Part shown: positions 63,970 to 64,000 of the stretch, piece by piece
Layout: every line of letters begins with the position of its first letter
Position numbering within the stretch: the first letter of the stretch is position 1
Source of the DNA: Isochrysis galbana
Taxonomy: Eukaryota; Haptophyta; Isochrysidales; Isochrysidaceae
DNA: 64,000 nucleotides
Assembly: GCA_018136815.1 (NCBI GenBank)
Contig: CM030943.1
Span: 2,263,370-2,327,369, forward strand
Direction: 5' to 3'
The notes under the pieces: model-generated
Databases searched by the model: none
Told to the model about the DNA's origin: nothing
The model's input: the letters and a program-made list of their open reading frames with translations, nothing else
Position numbers and translations under genes: made by a program

Positions 63970-64000
63970 AAGGCATGCCTGGTGGTTCGGTGGTTCGTCC

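Overview
This window reads as nuclear DNA of a GC-rich, flagellated, plastid-bearing protist, most likely a haptophyte alga (inference). The host genes are eukaryotic. Most have short introns of about 80-200 nt starting GTGCG/GTGTG, and at least two have GC-AG introns whose splicing restores a conserved protein exactly. One gene has a signal-peptide-like leader followed by a transit-like stretch, as expected for a secondary plastid. Two genes look ciliary/centrosomal. Mobile-element proteins resemble types I associate with haptophytes and dinoflagellates. Long CT/GA microsatellites and C/G homopolymers are frequent. No rRNA gene, convincing tRNA gene, CRISPR array or bacterial operon was seen.

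Layout: 0-1.3 kb holds a LINE reverse-transcriptase scrap and dispersed repeats. An unrecognised multi-exon minus-strand gene lies at 1.65-4.65 kb. 4.9-9.6 kb is repeat-rich (AAATACA foldback, GGACGCTGA minisatellite, Gag-like element remains). 9.6-16.4 kb is gene-rich: a HAD-type phosphatase-like gene (-), an RRM protein gene (+) diverging from it, and a WRN-type 3'-5' exonuclease gene (-). 16.7-20.5 kb is foreign-looking: a LINE 3' end, two lower-GC ORFs of unknown origin, and an ORF resembling giant-virus conserved proteins. A Jouberin/AHI1-like gene (-) fills 20.7-24.2 kb. 24.4-29.7 kb holds GA tracts, a chromodomain-bearing mobile element between palindromic AT-rich arms, short repeats and a 0.5-kb foldback. 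A gamma-carbonic-anhydrase-like gene (-) is at 29.7-30.8 kb. LINE and Gag-like remains occupy 32.1-34.4 kb, and a CSPP1-like coiled-coil gene (-) 35.1-38.4 kb. At 39.5-44 kb a Gag-like coiled-coil ORF is split by an internally deleted LINE with an 18-bp target duplication. Then come an intronless LRR gene (44.5-46.7 kb, +), a two-copy DUF2061 plastid-type protein gene (48.7-49.8 kb, +), repeats, a RING-PHD-ePHD gene (53.5-55.9 kb, +), an ankyrin/LRR pseudogene (57.0-57.5 kb, -), a type II NADH dehydrogenase gene (58.9-61.4 kb, -), and transposon remains to the end.

The host genes do not form one pathway. Two could serve the flagellum (AHI1-like, CSPP1-like), two mitochondrial or other respiratory electron transport (NDH-2, gamma-CA-like), two DNA/chromatin maintenance (WRN-like exonuclease, RING-PHD protein). 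The most unusual layer is the mobile DNA: a LINE with a tiny 5' hairpin leader and an oligo-T 3' tail, short repeats sharing that tail, and a family of Gag-like ORFs beginning MSAPSSRSPSPKP in at least five pieces. All exon boundaries were inferred by eye from splice dinucleotides, phase and protein continuity, without transcript data.
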